DNA from: Opitutales bacterium | GTDB lineage: Bacteria; Verrucomicrobiota; Verrucomicrobiia; Opitutales; Oceanipulchritudinaceae | DNA length: 64,000 nt | Reading direction: 5' to 3' | Assembly: GCA_016932335.1 (NCBI GenBank) | Contig: JAFGCZ010000015.1 | Span: 61,367 to 125,366 of the forward strand | Shown: positions 36,290-45,132 of the stretch, one piece after another | Layout: the number at the start of each line of letters is the position of its first letter | Position numbering within the stretch: the first letter of the stretch is position 1 | Made by a program: the position numbers and the translations under genes | The notes under the pieces: model-generated | Told to the model about the DNA's origin: nothing | What the model saw: the letters and a program-made list of their open reading frames with translations, nothing else | Database searches by the model: none

Positions 36290-37673
36290 GCTCATCTGCC
36301 AGATCTTCCAGCGGGTAGGACCAAATTTCGGCAAGGGTGGGGTGGTACCAATGGGTGCGCACCAGATCCCTTACATCTGCCTTTAAGGGAAGTGCTGCTG
36401 CCATAATGTGGATCAACTCTCCAGCGTCCTTGCCCACGCATTCCGCTCCCAGCAGTCGGCCGGTCTTTTTCTCTGCCCAGACTTTTACATACCCGTATTT
36501 GGCTTCCATCAAAATGGATTTTCCGTGGTCATCGAAAGGATATTCGGCGGAGATGATCTCTATTCCCCGCTTTCGGCATACCGTTTCCGGAATTCCTGCT
36601 CGGGCAACTTGTGGATCGGTAAACACCACACTTGTCAATAAATCGTAATCTACTGCCGTATAGTCCTTTTTCAGTGCATGATTGGCGGCTGTTTCTCCCT
36701 GCATAATGGCCACATGAACAATCTCATGAGGGCCGGCCACATCGCCCACGGCATAGATGTTTGGATTGTCTGTCTGCTGATACACGTTGGTCTGGATATG
36801 TCCTGTTGGCAACGTTTCTACTCCGGCTGCGCTCAGGTTCAGCTCTCTGGTTGCCGGAGCTCTGCCCAGTGCATTCAGCACATAGACGGCCTCTACGCTG
36901 TATTCTTCACCGTCTTTTTCAAAAATTACACGATAGCCGTGCTCTGCTTTGCGAATCGCGAGTAGTTTCGTGTCGGTGTATAATGTAATGCCCTCGTCCC
37001 GGAAGACCCTGGCAATGGTTTCCGACGCTGCTTCCGAGAATGCCTTTATCACATGGAGGCTTCTTTGGATTTGAATGACCTTGCTGCCGATTCGGTTCAG
37101 GAATTGGGCCAGTTCACAGGCTACTACGCCGCCCCCCAGCACCACAATGGATTCCGGCACATAATCCAGCTCCAGCACATTATCACTGGTCCAGACGCCG
37201 TGTTTTGGGGCCAGCCCTTCGATATGCGGCCATTGTACAGTGGAACCACTGGCTATTACAAAATAATCTGCTTTAATATGCGTTCCCGAAGAGTTCAGTT
37301 CAACCGTTTGCTCATCAATGAAACGGGCCTGTTCCCGGAACAGGGTAAAGCGTCCGTCTTCCAGTTGGCCCTGGCGGTAGTCGGCAAATTCTTTGATCAC
37401 CTCCTGCTTGCGGCGGTGGAGCAATTTCATATCCACTTCAGCGCTGGGTATCTTTAGCCCGAACAGCTTTCCCCGCTGCGCGCTGTGCAGGATTTCCGCA
37501 CTGTAAATGAGTGTTTTGGAGGGCATGCAACCTCGTAAGATGCACAACCCGCCGAGCTCTTTCCCGCTGTCGGCTATTCCCACGCGCAAACCTCCGGCAT
37601 GGGCCGTTCTCGCTGCAGCATAACCACCGCTGCCGCCTCCAATGATAAATAGATCAAATTCTAGAGTGGGCAT
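36279..37673 (-). CDS. Pyridine nucleotide-disulfide oxidoreductase (Lpd/mercuric reductase-like)
   Basis: The 464-residue flavoprotein has FAD motif GGGSGGYAAARTA, redox disulfide GGLCILRGCMPSKTL (two Cys five apart), NAD motif VVLGGGVVACELAQF, and a C-terminal dimerisation domain ending in HWYHPTLAEIW. It belongs to the class I disulfide reductases. Unlike the lpd at 15842 it stands alone and uses RGCMPSK instead of IGCIPTK. The role could be a second E3, a thiol or quinone reductase, or a MerA relative. No N-terminal HMA domain or C-terminal Cys pair is present, so true mercuric reductase is unlikely. Confidence 0.8.
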   Translation of the reverse strand: MPTLEFDLFIIGGGSGGYAAARTAHAGGLRVGIADSGKELGGLCILRGCMPSKTLIYSAEILHSAQRGKLFGLKIPSAEVDMKLLHRRKQEVIKEFADYRQGQLEDGRFTLFREQARFIDEQTVELNSSGTHIKADYFVIASGSTVQWPHIEGLAPKHGVWTSDNVLELDYVPESIVVLGGGVVACELAQFLNRIGSKVIQIQRSLHVIKAFSEAASETIARVFRDEGITLYTDTKLLAIRKAEHGYRVIFEKDGEEYSVEAVYVLNALGRAPATRELNLSAAGVETLPTGHIQTNVYQQTDNPNIYAVGDVAGPHEIVHVAIMQGETAANHALKKDYTAVDYDLLTSVVFTDPQVARAGIPETVCRKRGIEIISAEYPFDDHGKSILMEAKYGYVKVWAEKKTGRLLGAECVGKDAGELIHIMAAALPLKADVRDLVRTHWYHPTLAEIWSYPLEDLADELNG

Positions 37674-37843
37674 ATCTTTCTATCTTCATTCTATTTTGCA
37701 TTCTCGCAAGCTTTAGACTCTTTTTGTTCACTTATGCTCAAAACGAACCTTTTTCACGTAAAGGGATTGCAAATTTGCCGTCAGCTCTTTAAGCAAACCC
37801 GTTCACCCTCTGAGGACTACTATTCACAGGAGTAAACGAACCA

Positions 37844-39433
37844 ATGAAAATTCTCGTTGCCGATAAAATTGCCGCCAGTGGCGTAGAACTTCTGCGCAGC
37901 CAGCAAGGCTTTGAAGTGATCGAAGCATATGATTCCACGCCTGAACAACTCAAGGCGTTGGCTCATGATGTTGATGCCATTATTGTGCGTAGTGCATCCG
38001 AAGTAACTGCAGAAATTATCGACGCTGCCCCCAATCTCAAGGCTGTTGGCAGAGCCGGTGTTGGTGTTGATAATATTGATGTTGATGCAGCCACAGCCCG
38101 TGGCGTTATCGTCATGAACACTCCCGGAGGTAATACCATTGCCACCTGTGAGCTTGCTTTCACGCATTTACTTTGCTCTGCACGCCCCATCGTTCAGGCA
38201 GACGCTTCCATGCGCCGCGGCGAATGGAATAAAAAAGCCTTCTCCAAGGGTGCTGAACTTCGTGGCAAAACGCTTGGTATCCTCGGCCTCGGCCGTATTG
38301 GTCGCCAGGTCGGTAAGCGTGCCCGTGCCTTCGAAATGAAGGTCATTGGTTACGATCCCTATGTGACCGAAGACCACGCCAAGGAAATGGACATCCAGAA
38401 AGTTTCTCTAGACGAGCTCTTTGCCCAGGCTGATTTTATTACGGTCCACATGCCCCGCACAGATGCCACCTATCACATGATCAACAAGGATAGTCTGGCC
38501 AAGATGAAGGACGGTGTACGCATCGTTAACTGTGCCCGTGGTGGCCTCATCAAGGAAGACGACCTCATTGAGGCAGTCAAGTCCGGTAAGGTTGCCTATG
38601 CCGGTCTCGATGTTTTTGAAACCGAGCCTGTTGCTGCCGACCACGCCCTGCGCAGTATTCCCAATATTGTCCTGACGCCTCACCTTGGTGCCTCCACTAC
38701 GGAAGCACAGGAAAGCGTTGGCATCGAAGTGGCCGAACTCATTGTCAGCGCACTCCGCGATCAGGTGGTGCTCAATGCTGTAAATATGCCTTCCGTGGAT
38801 CAGACTTCTCTCAAGGCCCTGCGTCCCTACCTTGCCTTGGGCGAAGGCTTGGGAGCCCTCCTTCAGCAGGTTACAAACGGGGTTGTTTCCATGGAAATTA
38901 CTTTCTGGGGTAAGATCAACGATTTCGACACCATGCCTCTTAAACGTGCTATTCAGCGCGGTTACCTCAAGAACATCGTTTCCGGGGTTAACGACGTGAA
39001 TGCACCCCGCTGCATGAACCGCCTCGGCATTAGCGGCACCGTCACATCTTCTACTTCCGATGCCGACTACACCGAACTCGTTCGCGTAGCCGCCAAGGAT
39101 GCTCAAGGCAACGAATATGCCATCGAAGGTACCCTTATCGGTAAGAATACACCTCGTGTGGTCCACGTAAACGGCCGCGATATCGAATTTGGCCTAGAGC
39201 ATACGCTCCTCATCATCGAAAACAACGACGTTCCCGGTATCGTGGGGATGATTGGTACCGTTTTGGCCAAGCACGGCCTCAATATTGCCAACATGTCCTT
39301 GAGTCGCAATAATATCGGTGGTTTGGCTCTTAACGTATGCACCCTTGACAGCCTTCCTGCTCAGGAGGTGCTCGACGAAATTAAGGCCCACAAGGATATC
39401 GTGAACGTGTATCTGGTCGATTTTTCAGCCTGA
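37844..39433 (+). CDS. serA: D-3-phosphoglycerate dehydrogenase (long form with ACT domain)
   Basis: The 529-residue product is the long type I form. It has a catalytic/NAD domain with [17 protein letters not shown], the Rossmann [13 protein letters not shown], the active-site Arg in NCARGGLI and the His in [11 protein letters not shown]. An allosteric substrate-binding domain follows, then a C-terminal ACT domain ([20 protein letters not shown]). It oxidises 3-phosphoglycerate at the start of serine synthesis; the ACT domain suggests serine feedback. An AGGAG lies upstream of the ATG. Its stop overlaps the plsY ATG by one base. Confidence 0.95.
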   Translation: MKILVADKIAASGVELLRSQQGFEVIEAYDSTPEQLKALAHDVDAIIVRSASEVTAEIIDAAPNLKAVGRAGVGVDNIDVDAATARGVIVMNTPGGNTIATCELAFTHLLCSARPIVQADASMRRGEWNKKAFSKGAELRGKTLGILGLGRIGRQVGKRARAFEMKVIGYDPYVTEDHAKEMDIQKVSLDELFAQADFITVHMPRTDATYHMINKDSLAKMKDGVRIVNCARGGLIKEDDLIEAVKSGKVAYAGLDVFETEPVAADHALRSIPNIVLTPHLGASTTEAQESVGIEVAELIVSALRDQVVLNAVNMPSVDQTSLKALRPYLALGEGLGALLQQVTNGVVSMEITFWGKINDFDTMPLKRAIQRGYLKNIVSGVNDVNAPRCMNRLGISGTVTSSTSDADYTELVRVAAKDAQGNEYAIEGTLIGKNTPRVVHVNGRDIEFGLEHTLLIIENNDVPGIVGMIGTVLAKHGLNIANMSLSRNNIGGLALNVCTLDSLPAQEVLDEIKAHKDIVNVYLVDFSA

Positions 39434-40044
39434 TGTCCTTCGTGGATTACAGTTCATTGTTTTTAACGGCGGGGATTGGTTACCTTATCGGGGCCATCCC
39501 CTTCGCCGTTGTCATTGCCCGTTTCAAAGGTGCTAATATCTTTGAACTGGGCAGTGGAAATCCTGGTGCTACCAATGTGCTGCGCAACCTCGGCAAACCT
39601 GCCGGCTACACCTGCTTCCTCCTCGATGCCCTCAAAGGGTTTGTTGCTGCCTCCTGGCCATGTTTTGTCTTTCCCGAACAGGCGGCTCTCTTTTCCGTTG
39701 TTGGTCTGCTGTCGGCCATTCTCGGGCACAGCTTTTCCGTCTTTATCGGATTTAGAGGAGGCAAGGGTGTTGCCACCACCATCGGAGGGTTGCTTGCCGT
39801 CAACTGGCTCATGATCCTTATTGCTGTATGTGTCTGGCTGGTTGTCTTTTATCTCTGGAAATATGTCTCTCTGGCTTCCATTTGTATGGCGTTGAGTCTG
39901 CCCCTTTCCTGCTTCCTTCTGCAGGACCGCCCACTGCCCGAAAAAGTGCTTGTCGCTGCGCTTGCAATACTCATCGTTGTGCGTCACAAGTCTAATATCA
40001 TTCGCATTTTACAGGGAACCGAGCACCGGTTCCTTAAAAAATAA
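39433..40044 (+). CDS. plsY: Acyl-phosphate:glycerol-3-phosphate acyltransferase
   Basis: A 203-residue multi-pass protein with the PlsY motifs: GSIP-like GAIPFAVVIAR, SGNPGATNVLRNLGK, and GFRGGKGVATTIGG near residues 100-114. It makes lysophosphatidic acid from acyl phosphate and glycerol 3-phosphate at the inner membrane. It is translationally coupled to serA (ATGA-type overlap) and followed 10 bp later by hom. It is therefore a lipid gene embedded between amino-acid genes. Confidence 0.95.
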   Translation: MSFVDYSSLFLTAGIGYLIGAIPFAVVIARFKGANIFELGSGNPGATNVLRNLGKPAGYTCFLLDALKGFVAASWPCFVFPEQAALFSVVGLLSAILGHSFSVFIGFRGGKGVATTIGGLLAVNWLMILIAVCVWLVVFYLWKYVSLASICMALSLPLSCFLLQDRPLPEKVLVAALAILIVVRHKSNIIRILQGTEHRFLKK

Positions 40045-40054
40045 AAGAAATACA

Positions 40055-41347
40055 ATGTCTCAAAAAAGCATCCAAGTTGGCCTGATTGGTCTGGGTACGA
40101 TCGGTGTCGGCGTTGCCAAAATTCTGCTGCAAAACAGCAGAAATCTGCAAGCCCGCGCACAGATCCCCGTTGTCCTCAAAGCTGCCTGCGATCTGGATAT
40201 TACCAAAGATCGCGGTGTTGACCTTTCTACGGTTACCCTCACGACGGATGCTACCGAACTCCTCAAGGATCCGGAAATTGACGTTATTATCGAGGTTATC
40301 GGCGGAGTTAACCCGGCCCGTACATTTATTACCCAGGCCCTCAAGGCCGGAAAACACGTCATAACTTCCAATAAGGAAGTGATTGCCAAGCATGGTAAGG
40401 AATTTCTCGGAATTGCCCGCGAGAACAACGTAAACCTCTATTACGAAGCTGCAGTCGGCGGTGGTATCCCCATTCTGCATGGCTTGAAGAATTCCCTTTC
40501 TGCCAACAACATCGAAGAGGTCTTCGGGATCGTCAACGGCACTACCAATTACATCCTCACTAAGATGACGGAGGAGGGCGCTGAGTTTTCCGCTGTCCTC
40601 AAAGAGGCTCAGGCACTCGGTTATGCCGAAGCAGACCCGACATCCGATGTGGACGGCTACGACGTGGCCTACAAACTCTCCATCCTTGCTGGAATCGCTT
40701 TCAACAGCCATTTCAGTTACGAGGATATTCACTTTGAAGGCATCCGCGATATCACTCCGCAGGACATCGCTATGGCAGATAACATGGGCTATGTCATCAA
40801 GTTGGTGGCAATAGGTATAGCCCGTTCAGAGGATGCCGTGGAACTGCGCGTGCATCCGGTTATGATTGAAAAGAAGCACCCGCTGGCCGCCGTCAACGGC
40901 GCTTTCAATGCGGTCTTTGTTCGTGGAAATTATGTCAACGACACCATGTTTTATGGCCCCGGTGCCGGAGAATTGCCCACTGCTTCCGCTGTCGTTGGAG
41001 ACCTCATGGATATCGCTATGGCCCCTGATCAGGGCCGCTCTCATCCCTCCATTTCCACCGATTTCTGTGAAAAGCGCGTGATTCCCATGGGAGAAACCAC
41101 TTCTGCTTACTTCCTCAGCCTGATTGTACGCGATGAGCCGGGTGTGCTGGCAGCGATTACCCGCATTTGTGCCGAGCACTCTGCCAGCATCTGCAAGATC
41201 GACCAGGATGATGCCACTGGTGGCGAAGCCGGTCTCATCATGGTTACCCACGAGGTTCGCGAATCCGATATGCAGGCAGCAGTGGCTCACATCAAAGAGT
41301 TGAAAACTGTTTTGAACGTCAATAACCTCATCCGTGTAGGTCTCTGA
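40055..41347 (+). CDS. hom: Homoserine dehydrogenase
   Basis: A 430-residue monofunctional enzyme: NAD(P) motif GLIGLGTIGVGVA (residues 9-21), the catalytic region VITSNKEVIAKHGKE and AVGGGIPI, and a C-terminal ACT domain (DEPGVLAAITRICAEHSASI). It reduces aspartate semialdehyde to homoserine, the branch to threonine and methionine; the ACT domain suggests threonine feedback. The ATG at 40055 is chosen because upstream starts fall inside plsY. It is followed by lysC 24 bp downstream. Confidence 0.95.
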   Translation: MSQKSIQVGLIGLGTIGVGVAKILLQNSRNLQARAQIPVVLKAACDLDITKDRGVDLSTVTLTTDATELLKDPEIDVIIEVIGGVNPARTFITQALKAGKHVITSNKEVIAKHGKEFLGIARENNVNLYYEAAVGGGIPILHGLKNSLSANNIEEVFGIVNGTTNYILTKMTEEGAEFSAVLKEAQALGYAEADPTSDVDGYDVAYKLSILAGIAFNSHFSYEDIHFEGIRDITPQDIAMADNMGYVIKLVAIGIARSEDAVELRVHPVMIEKKHPLAAVNGAFNAVFVRGNYVNDTMFYGPGAGELPTASAVVGDLMDIAMAPDQGRSHPSISTDFCEKRVIPMGETTSAYFLSLIVRDEPGVLAAITRICAEHSASICKIDQDDATGGEAGLIMVTHEVRESDMQAAVAHIKELKTVLNVNNLIRVGL

Positions 41348-41371
41348 TCCTCTAAGCATTAGGATATACTT

Positions 41372-42592
41372 ATGGCACTCATTGTCCAAAAATACGGTGG
41401 TACTTCAGTCGGCACAATTGAACGCATCAAGAATGTCGCCCAGAGAGTCAAAAAAGACTACGAAGCCGGTAATCAGGTCGTAGTCGTGGTTTCTGCCCGT
41501 TCAGGCGTTACCAATCGCCTGATCGAAGATGCTAAAACCCTGCACTCCAATCCCGATACCCGGGAGATGGACATGCTGTTGGCAGTAGGTGAGCAGGAAA
41601 CCATTGCCCTCTTGGCTATTGCTCTGCATTCCATTGGAGTTTCCGCTGTCTCCCGCACGGGCGCTCAGGCCGGCATCATTACCGACGATGTGCACACCAA
41701 GGCCCGCATTATGGAAATCAGTGGCGGCGATATCCCTCAGCAGCTGGCGGATGGTAAAGTCGTTATTGTTGCCGGCTTCCAGGGCTGGAATAAAAAAGGC
41801 CAAATCACTACGCTGGGGCGCGGTGGTTCCGACCTTTCCGCCATTGCCTTGGCCGCAGCACTCAACGCCGACCTTTGTCAGATTTATACCGATGTGGACG
41901 GTGTCTATACCACTGATCCGCGCATCGTTCCCGAAGCTCGTAAAATTGAGCAAATCTCTTACGAAGAAATGCTGGAATTGGCCAGTTTGGGCTCCAAAGT
42001 CATGCAGTCTCGCGCCGTTGAATTTGCCAGCAAATATGGAGTCGTTTTTGAAGTTCGCAGCAGTCTTAACAACAACCCAGGTACTATTGTGAAAGCCGAA
42101 GTTCCCTCGATGGAAGATGTTCTCGTACGCGGTGTAGCCGCCGATAAAAGCCAGGTCAAAGTGGCCGTCCGCAACATTCCCGACCAACCCGGAACCGCTG
42201 CCAAAGTCTTTCAAGCCTTGGCCGATGCCAACGTTAACGTCGATATGATCGTGCAGAATGCCGGTCGCGATGGAAAGGCCAACCTCACCTTTACCGTCCC
42301 CATGGACGACGCCTACACTGCTGAAGAAGCCATTAAGAAGAAGATGGCCGAAGCATCCCTTCCCGGAGTCGAAGTCTTTACCGATCGTATCGCCAAGGTT
42401 TCGGTTGTCGGTATCGGTATGCGCAGCCATTCCGGTGTGGCCTCACAACTCTTCACCGCATTTGCCCAGAACGGCATCAATATCCAGCTCATTGCCACTT
42501 CCGAGATTAAGATTTCCGTGGCCATTGATATGGAGAAAGCTGATCAGGCCGTGCGCGTCGCTCACCAGACTTTTAATCTCGAACAGGCCTGA
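41372..42592 (+). CDS. lysC: Aspartate kinase
   Basis: The 406-residue product starts with the kinase signature VQKYGGTSVGTIERI. It has TLGRGGSDLSAIALA and DVDGVYTTDPRIVPEA in the catalytic domain and two C-terminal ACT domains (PDQPGTAAKVFQALADANVN, and a second near VVGIGMRSHSGVASQLF). It phosphorylates aspartate, opening the Lys/Thr/Met/Ile pathway. It lies between hom and thrC (14 bp before thrC), giving a complete hom-lysC-thrC cluster. An internal start making a separate beta subunit, as in some aspartokinases, is possible but not shown. Confidence 0.95.
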   Translation: MALIVQKYGGTSVGTIERIKNVAQRVKKDYEAGNQVVVVVSARSGVTNRLIEDAKTLHSNPDTREMDMLLAVGEQETIALLAIALHSIGVSAVSRTGAQAGIITDDVHTKARIMEISGGDIPQQLADGKVVIVAGFQGWNKKGQITTLGRGGSDLSAIALAAALNADLCQIYTDVDGVYTTDPRIVPEARKIEQISYEEMLELASLGSKVMQSRAVEFASKYGVVFEVRSSLNNNPGTIVKAEVPSMEDVLVRGVAADKSQVKVAVRNIPDQPGTAAKVFQALADANVNVDMIVQNAGRDGKANLTFTVPMDDAYTAEEAIKKKMAEASLPGVEVFTDRIAKVSVVGIGMRSHSGVASQLFTAFAQNGINIQLIATSEIKISVAIDMEKADQAVRVAHQTFNLEQA

Positions 42593-42606
42593 TCGCCTCT
42601 TCTCAC

Positions 42607-43989
42607 ATGCAATACGTCAGCACACGCGGGCAGTCTCCGGCTGTGTCCTTTTCTCAGGCCGTCGCTCAGGGGCTGGCTCCCGACGGGGGGCTTTACATCC
42701 CCGAAAAATTGCCGGATCTGAGCACCCTCTTTGCCGAGTGCGAAGGGCTCAGCTATATGGAGCTTTGCTACCGCTTCTTTAAGGTCTTTGCCACCGACAT
42801 GGACCCAGACGTATTGCAGGCATGTGTGGAGCAGTCCTACCAACCGTTCAACCATCCGGAGGTGGCTCCGCTTGTTTCTTTGGACGACGAGACCTACGTA
42901 CTCGAGCTTTTTCACGGCCCGACGCTGGCCTTCAAGGACTTTGCCCTGCAGTTGCTGGGTAACCTCTACGAAGAGCAGATTACCCGAACCGGAGAAACCA
43001 TCAACGTGCTGGGGGCTACCAGTGGTGATACCGGTGCCGCGGCCATTCACGGGCTCCTTGGCAAAAAAGGCGTTCGCATCTTTATCCTCTATCCGGACGG
43101 TCGAGTCTCTCCGCTACAGGAGCGGCAGATGACCTGCACTGGGGCAGATAATGTCTATGCCATGGCCATCGAGGGGTCTTTTGACGATGCTCAGGCCGCC
43201 CTTAAGGATACCTTCGGCGATGCCGGTTTCAAATCGCAGGTAAGGCTCTCCGCGGTAAACTCCATCAACCTCGCCCGGGTGTTGGCTCAGTGCGTGTATT
43301 ACGTTTACGCCTATTACCGCCTGCCCGAATCAAAACGCCATGCTGAGTTTGTCGTTCCCACCGGTAATTTTGGGAACGTGCTCGCAGGATGGATGGCCCA
43401 GAAAATGGGCTTACCCATCAAGTCCTTCTGCGTCGCCACCAACCAGAACGACATCCTCTACCGCCTCTTCACCTCGGGCTTGTATGAGGTGCAGTCCGTG
43501 GAGCCGAGCCATGCGCCTTCCATGGATATTCAGGTAGCTTCCAATTTTGAGCGTTTCCTCTATTTCTCTCAGAAAGGCGATGCCGCCAGAGTAAGTGAGA
43601 TCATGAAACGTTTTAAGGAAACGGGCCGCTATTCCTTCCCTAATTTCGCCCCGGATTCCTTTACTGCATCCCGAGTCGATGACGCCCAGATTCTTGAGAT
43701 CATCACCCGTGTCTACAAGCGTTACGGCTATATCTGCGACCCGCACACAGCCTGCGGCTTTGCCGCCGATCTAGACTCCTCTGCCCCGCGCAAACCCAGA
43801 GTCATCCTTTCCACGGCTCACCCGGCCAAATTCCCGGCGGTCATTGAGCAGGCCATCGGCAAAGAGGCCACGCACCCGACGCTCGAAGCCCTGAAGCAGG
43901 CCACTCCCCGTAAATACCATGTGGGGGCGGATAAGGCATCCATTCAGAGCTTCATTCTTGAGCACGGCATCCGCGATGCCGCTCTTTAG
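42607..43989 (+). CDS. thrC: Threonine synthase
   Basis: A 460-residue fold-type II PLP enzyme with the PLP lysine in HGPTLAFKDFALQLLG (Lys110), phosphate-binding GATSGDTGAAAI, and the N-terminal YVSTRGQSPAVSFSQA segment typical of the longer ThrC class. It converts O-phosphohomoserine to threonine. It closes the hom-lysC-thrC cluster. No homoserine kinase gene is visible nearby. Its stop overlaps the end of the convergent aldo/keto reductase gene by four bases. Confidence 0.95.
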   Translation: MQYVSTRGQSPAVSFSQAVAQGLAPDGGLYIPEKLPDLSTLFAECEGLSYMELCYRFFKVFATDMDPDVLQACVEQSYQPFNHPEVAPLVSLDDETYVLELFHGPTLAFKDFALQLLGNLYEEQITRTGETINVLGATSGDTGAAAIHGLLGKKGVRIFILYPDGRVSPLQERQMTCTGADNVYAMAIEGSFDDAQAALKDTFGDAGFKSQVRLSAVNSINLARVLAQCVYYVYAYYRLPESKRHAEFVVPTGNFGNVLAGWMAQKMGLPIKSFCVATNQNDILYRLFTSGLYEVQSVEPSHAPSMDIQVASNFERFLYFSQKGDAARVSEIMKRFKETGRYSFPNFAPDSFTASRVDDAQILEIITRVYKRYGYICDPHTACGFAADLDSSAPRKPRVILSTAHPAKFPAVIEQAIGKEATHPTLEALKQATPRKYHVGADKASIQSFILEHGIRDAAL

Positions 43990-44834
43990 AAATTGAAGTT
44001 CATCGGATCGGCACCGTTGCGCTGATCGCACTCCAAATCGCAGATCAGGTACATTTCATCTTCGCTCAGATCAAAGTCGAACACATCGCAATTTTCCCGG
44101 ATTCGTTCCGGGTGTACGGATTTGGGAATCACCAGCACACCCATTTGCAGTTCCCACCGCAGGACGATTTGCGCCGGTGTCTTTCCATACTTCGCCGCAA
44201 TGTTCTGGATAACTTCATCTTTCAGCACCTTGCCCTGCATTAAAGGGCTCCACGCCTGAAGGCGAATTCCTTTTTCCAGGCAATAGTTGTGCAGCGGTCG
44301 GCTCTGCAGGTAAGGGTGGTATTCCACTTGGTTGATCACAGGTACTGTTTGAGACACGGCCAGCAGCTCTTCCAGGTGGCAAATCATAAAATTACTTACA
44401 CCAACAGCTCTGACGCACTTCTTTTCCTGAAGCTCTGTCATAAAGTCCCAGGCCGCAAAACGATTTTCCACGGGCCAGTGAATCAGGTAAAGGTCCAGAT
44501 ACTCCAGTCCCAGGCGTTCCTGGCTGGCCTCAAAGGCTCCCTGCAGGTTCCCCCTACGAATATCATCATTCCACAGTTTGGTGGTGACAAAAAGCTCATC
44601 CCGGCCAATGCTGGATGCGCGGATGGCTTCACCAACTCCTTTTTCATTGCCGTAGATAGCTGCTGTATCAATACAGCGATACCCTGTTTCCAGGGCATTC
44701 AATACGGCTTCTTTTACTTGATTACCGTCTTTAACTTGAAAGACACCCAGCCCCAGTCGAGGCATGCGCACTCCATTGTTTAGAGTTACCGTGTCTCTCA
44801 ATCCTTCCTGTGGCGTGGCGAAAGTCTTGTTCAT
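43986..44834 (-). CDS. Aldo/keto reductase
   Basis: A 282-residue (beta/alpha)8 NADPH-dependent reductase. The catalytic tetrad is in place: Asp56 and Tyr61 (GYRCIDTAAIYGNE), Lys86 (FVTTKLWND), His119 (LDLYLIHWP). SNFMICHLEELL and IPKSVHPERIREN are further family signatures. The closest type is the 2,5-diketogluconate reductase/AKR5 group; the substrate cannot be fixed from sequence. The ATG at 44834 is used because the upstream extension (30 residues from 44921) overlaps the likely promoter. Confidence 0.9.
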   Translation of the reverse strand: MNKTFATPQEGLRDTVTLNNGVRMPRLGLGVFQVKDGNQVKEAVLNALETGYRCIDTAAIYGNEKGVGEAIRASSIGRDELFVTTKLWNDDIRRGNLQGAFEASQERLGLEYLDLYLIHWPVENRFAAWDFMTELQEKKCVRAVGVSNFMICHLEELLAVSQTVPVINQVEYHPYLQSRPLHNYCLEKGIRLQAWSPLMQGKVLKDEVIQNIAAKYGKTPAQIVLRWELQMGVLVIPKSVHPERIRENCDVFDFDLSEDEMYLICDLECDQRNGADPMNFNF

Positions 44835-44853
44835 AATGTAGTATAATGAAACT

Positions 44854-44882
44854 AGTATAAATTGGTATTTGTTCTTCTGCAA
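44854..44882 (-). promoter_or_regulatory. Likely sigma-70-type promoter of the aldo/keto reductase gene
   Basis: On the minus strand TTGCAG (44877-44882), a 17-bp spacer and TATACT (44854-44859) lie 20 bp before the ATG. The -10 is five of six, the -35 three of six. Confidence 0.4.
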
Positions 44883-44929
44883 GGGTTTGTTTAAGACCTT
44901 GACTTTAGCCCACCAGAACACACTGTGTT

Positions 44930-45132
44930 CCTGTTTTATCTTTTACTATGGTGATGAGTCACAGCTTTATTGGCATTTTCATTTCATCCGATCCGCGAAT
45001 TATTTGAGGGGTTCGGCTCTCCGGCGATATGCGCTTGCCGACCCTGAAAACCCCACGCATATGACTCTCAAACGGCCTTCCCTTGGTGTCCGTTTCCCAT
45101 CTCTCAAAGAATCAGATTACTTGCCAATACAA
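44930..45132 (+). other. Leader region of cimA
   Basis: About 200 bases before the cimA ATG with no credible gene. A GGGGTTCGG...GCCGACCC...ACCCC segment (about 45008-45055) can fold into an imperfect hairpin. No known riboswitch consensus was recognised. In-frame upstream ATG codons (45061, 44869) exist but would add unconserved sequence to CimA. Confidence 0.3.

Noticed and set aside
36279..37673. Mercuric reductase (merA) as the name of the flavoprotein
   Set aside because: No HMA domain, no C-terminal vicinal cysteines and no mer genes nearby; only the general disulfide-reductase family is supported.
44869..45132. 88-residue N-terminal extension of CimA
   Set aside because: The extension is unlike CimA proteins and overlaps the aldo/keto reductase promoter region; the ATG at 45133 gives the expected start and length.
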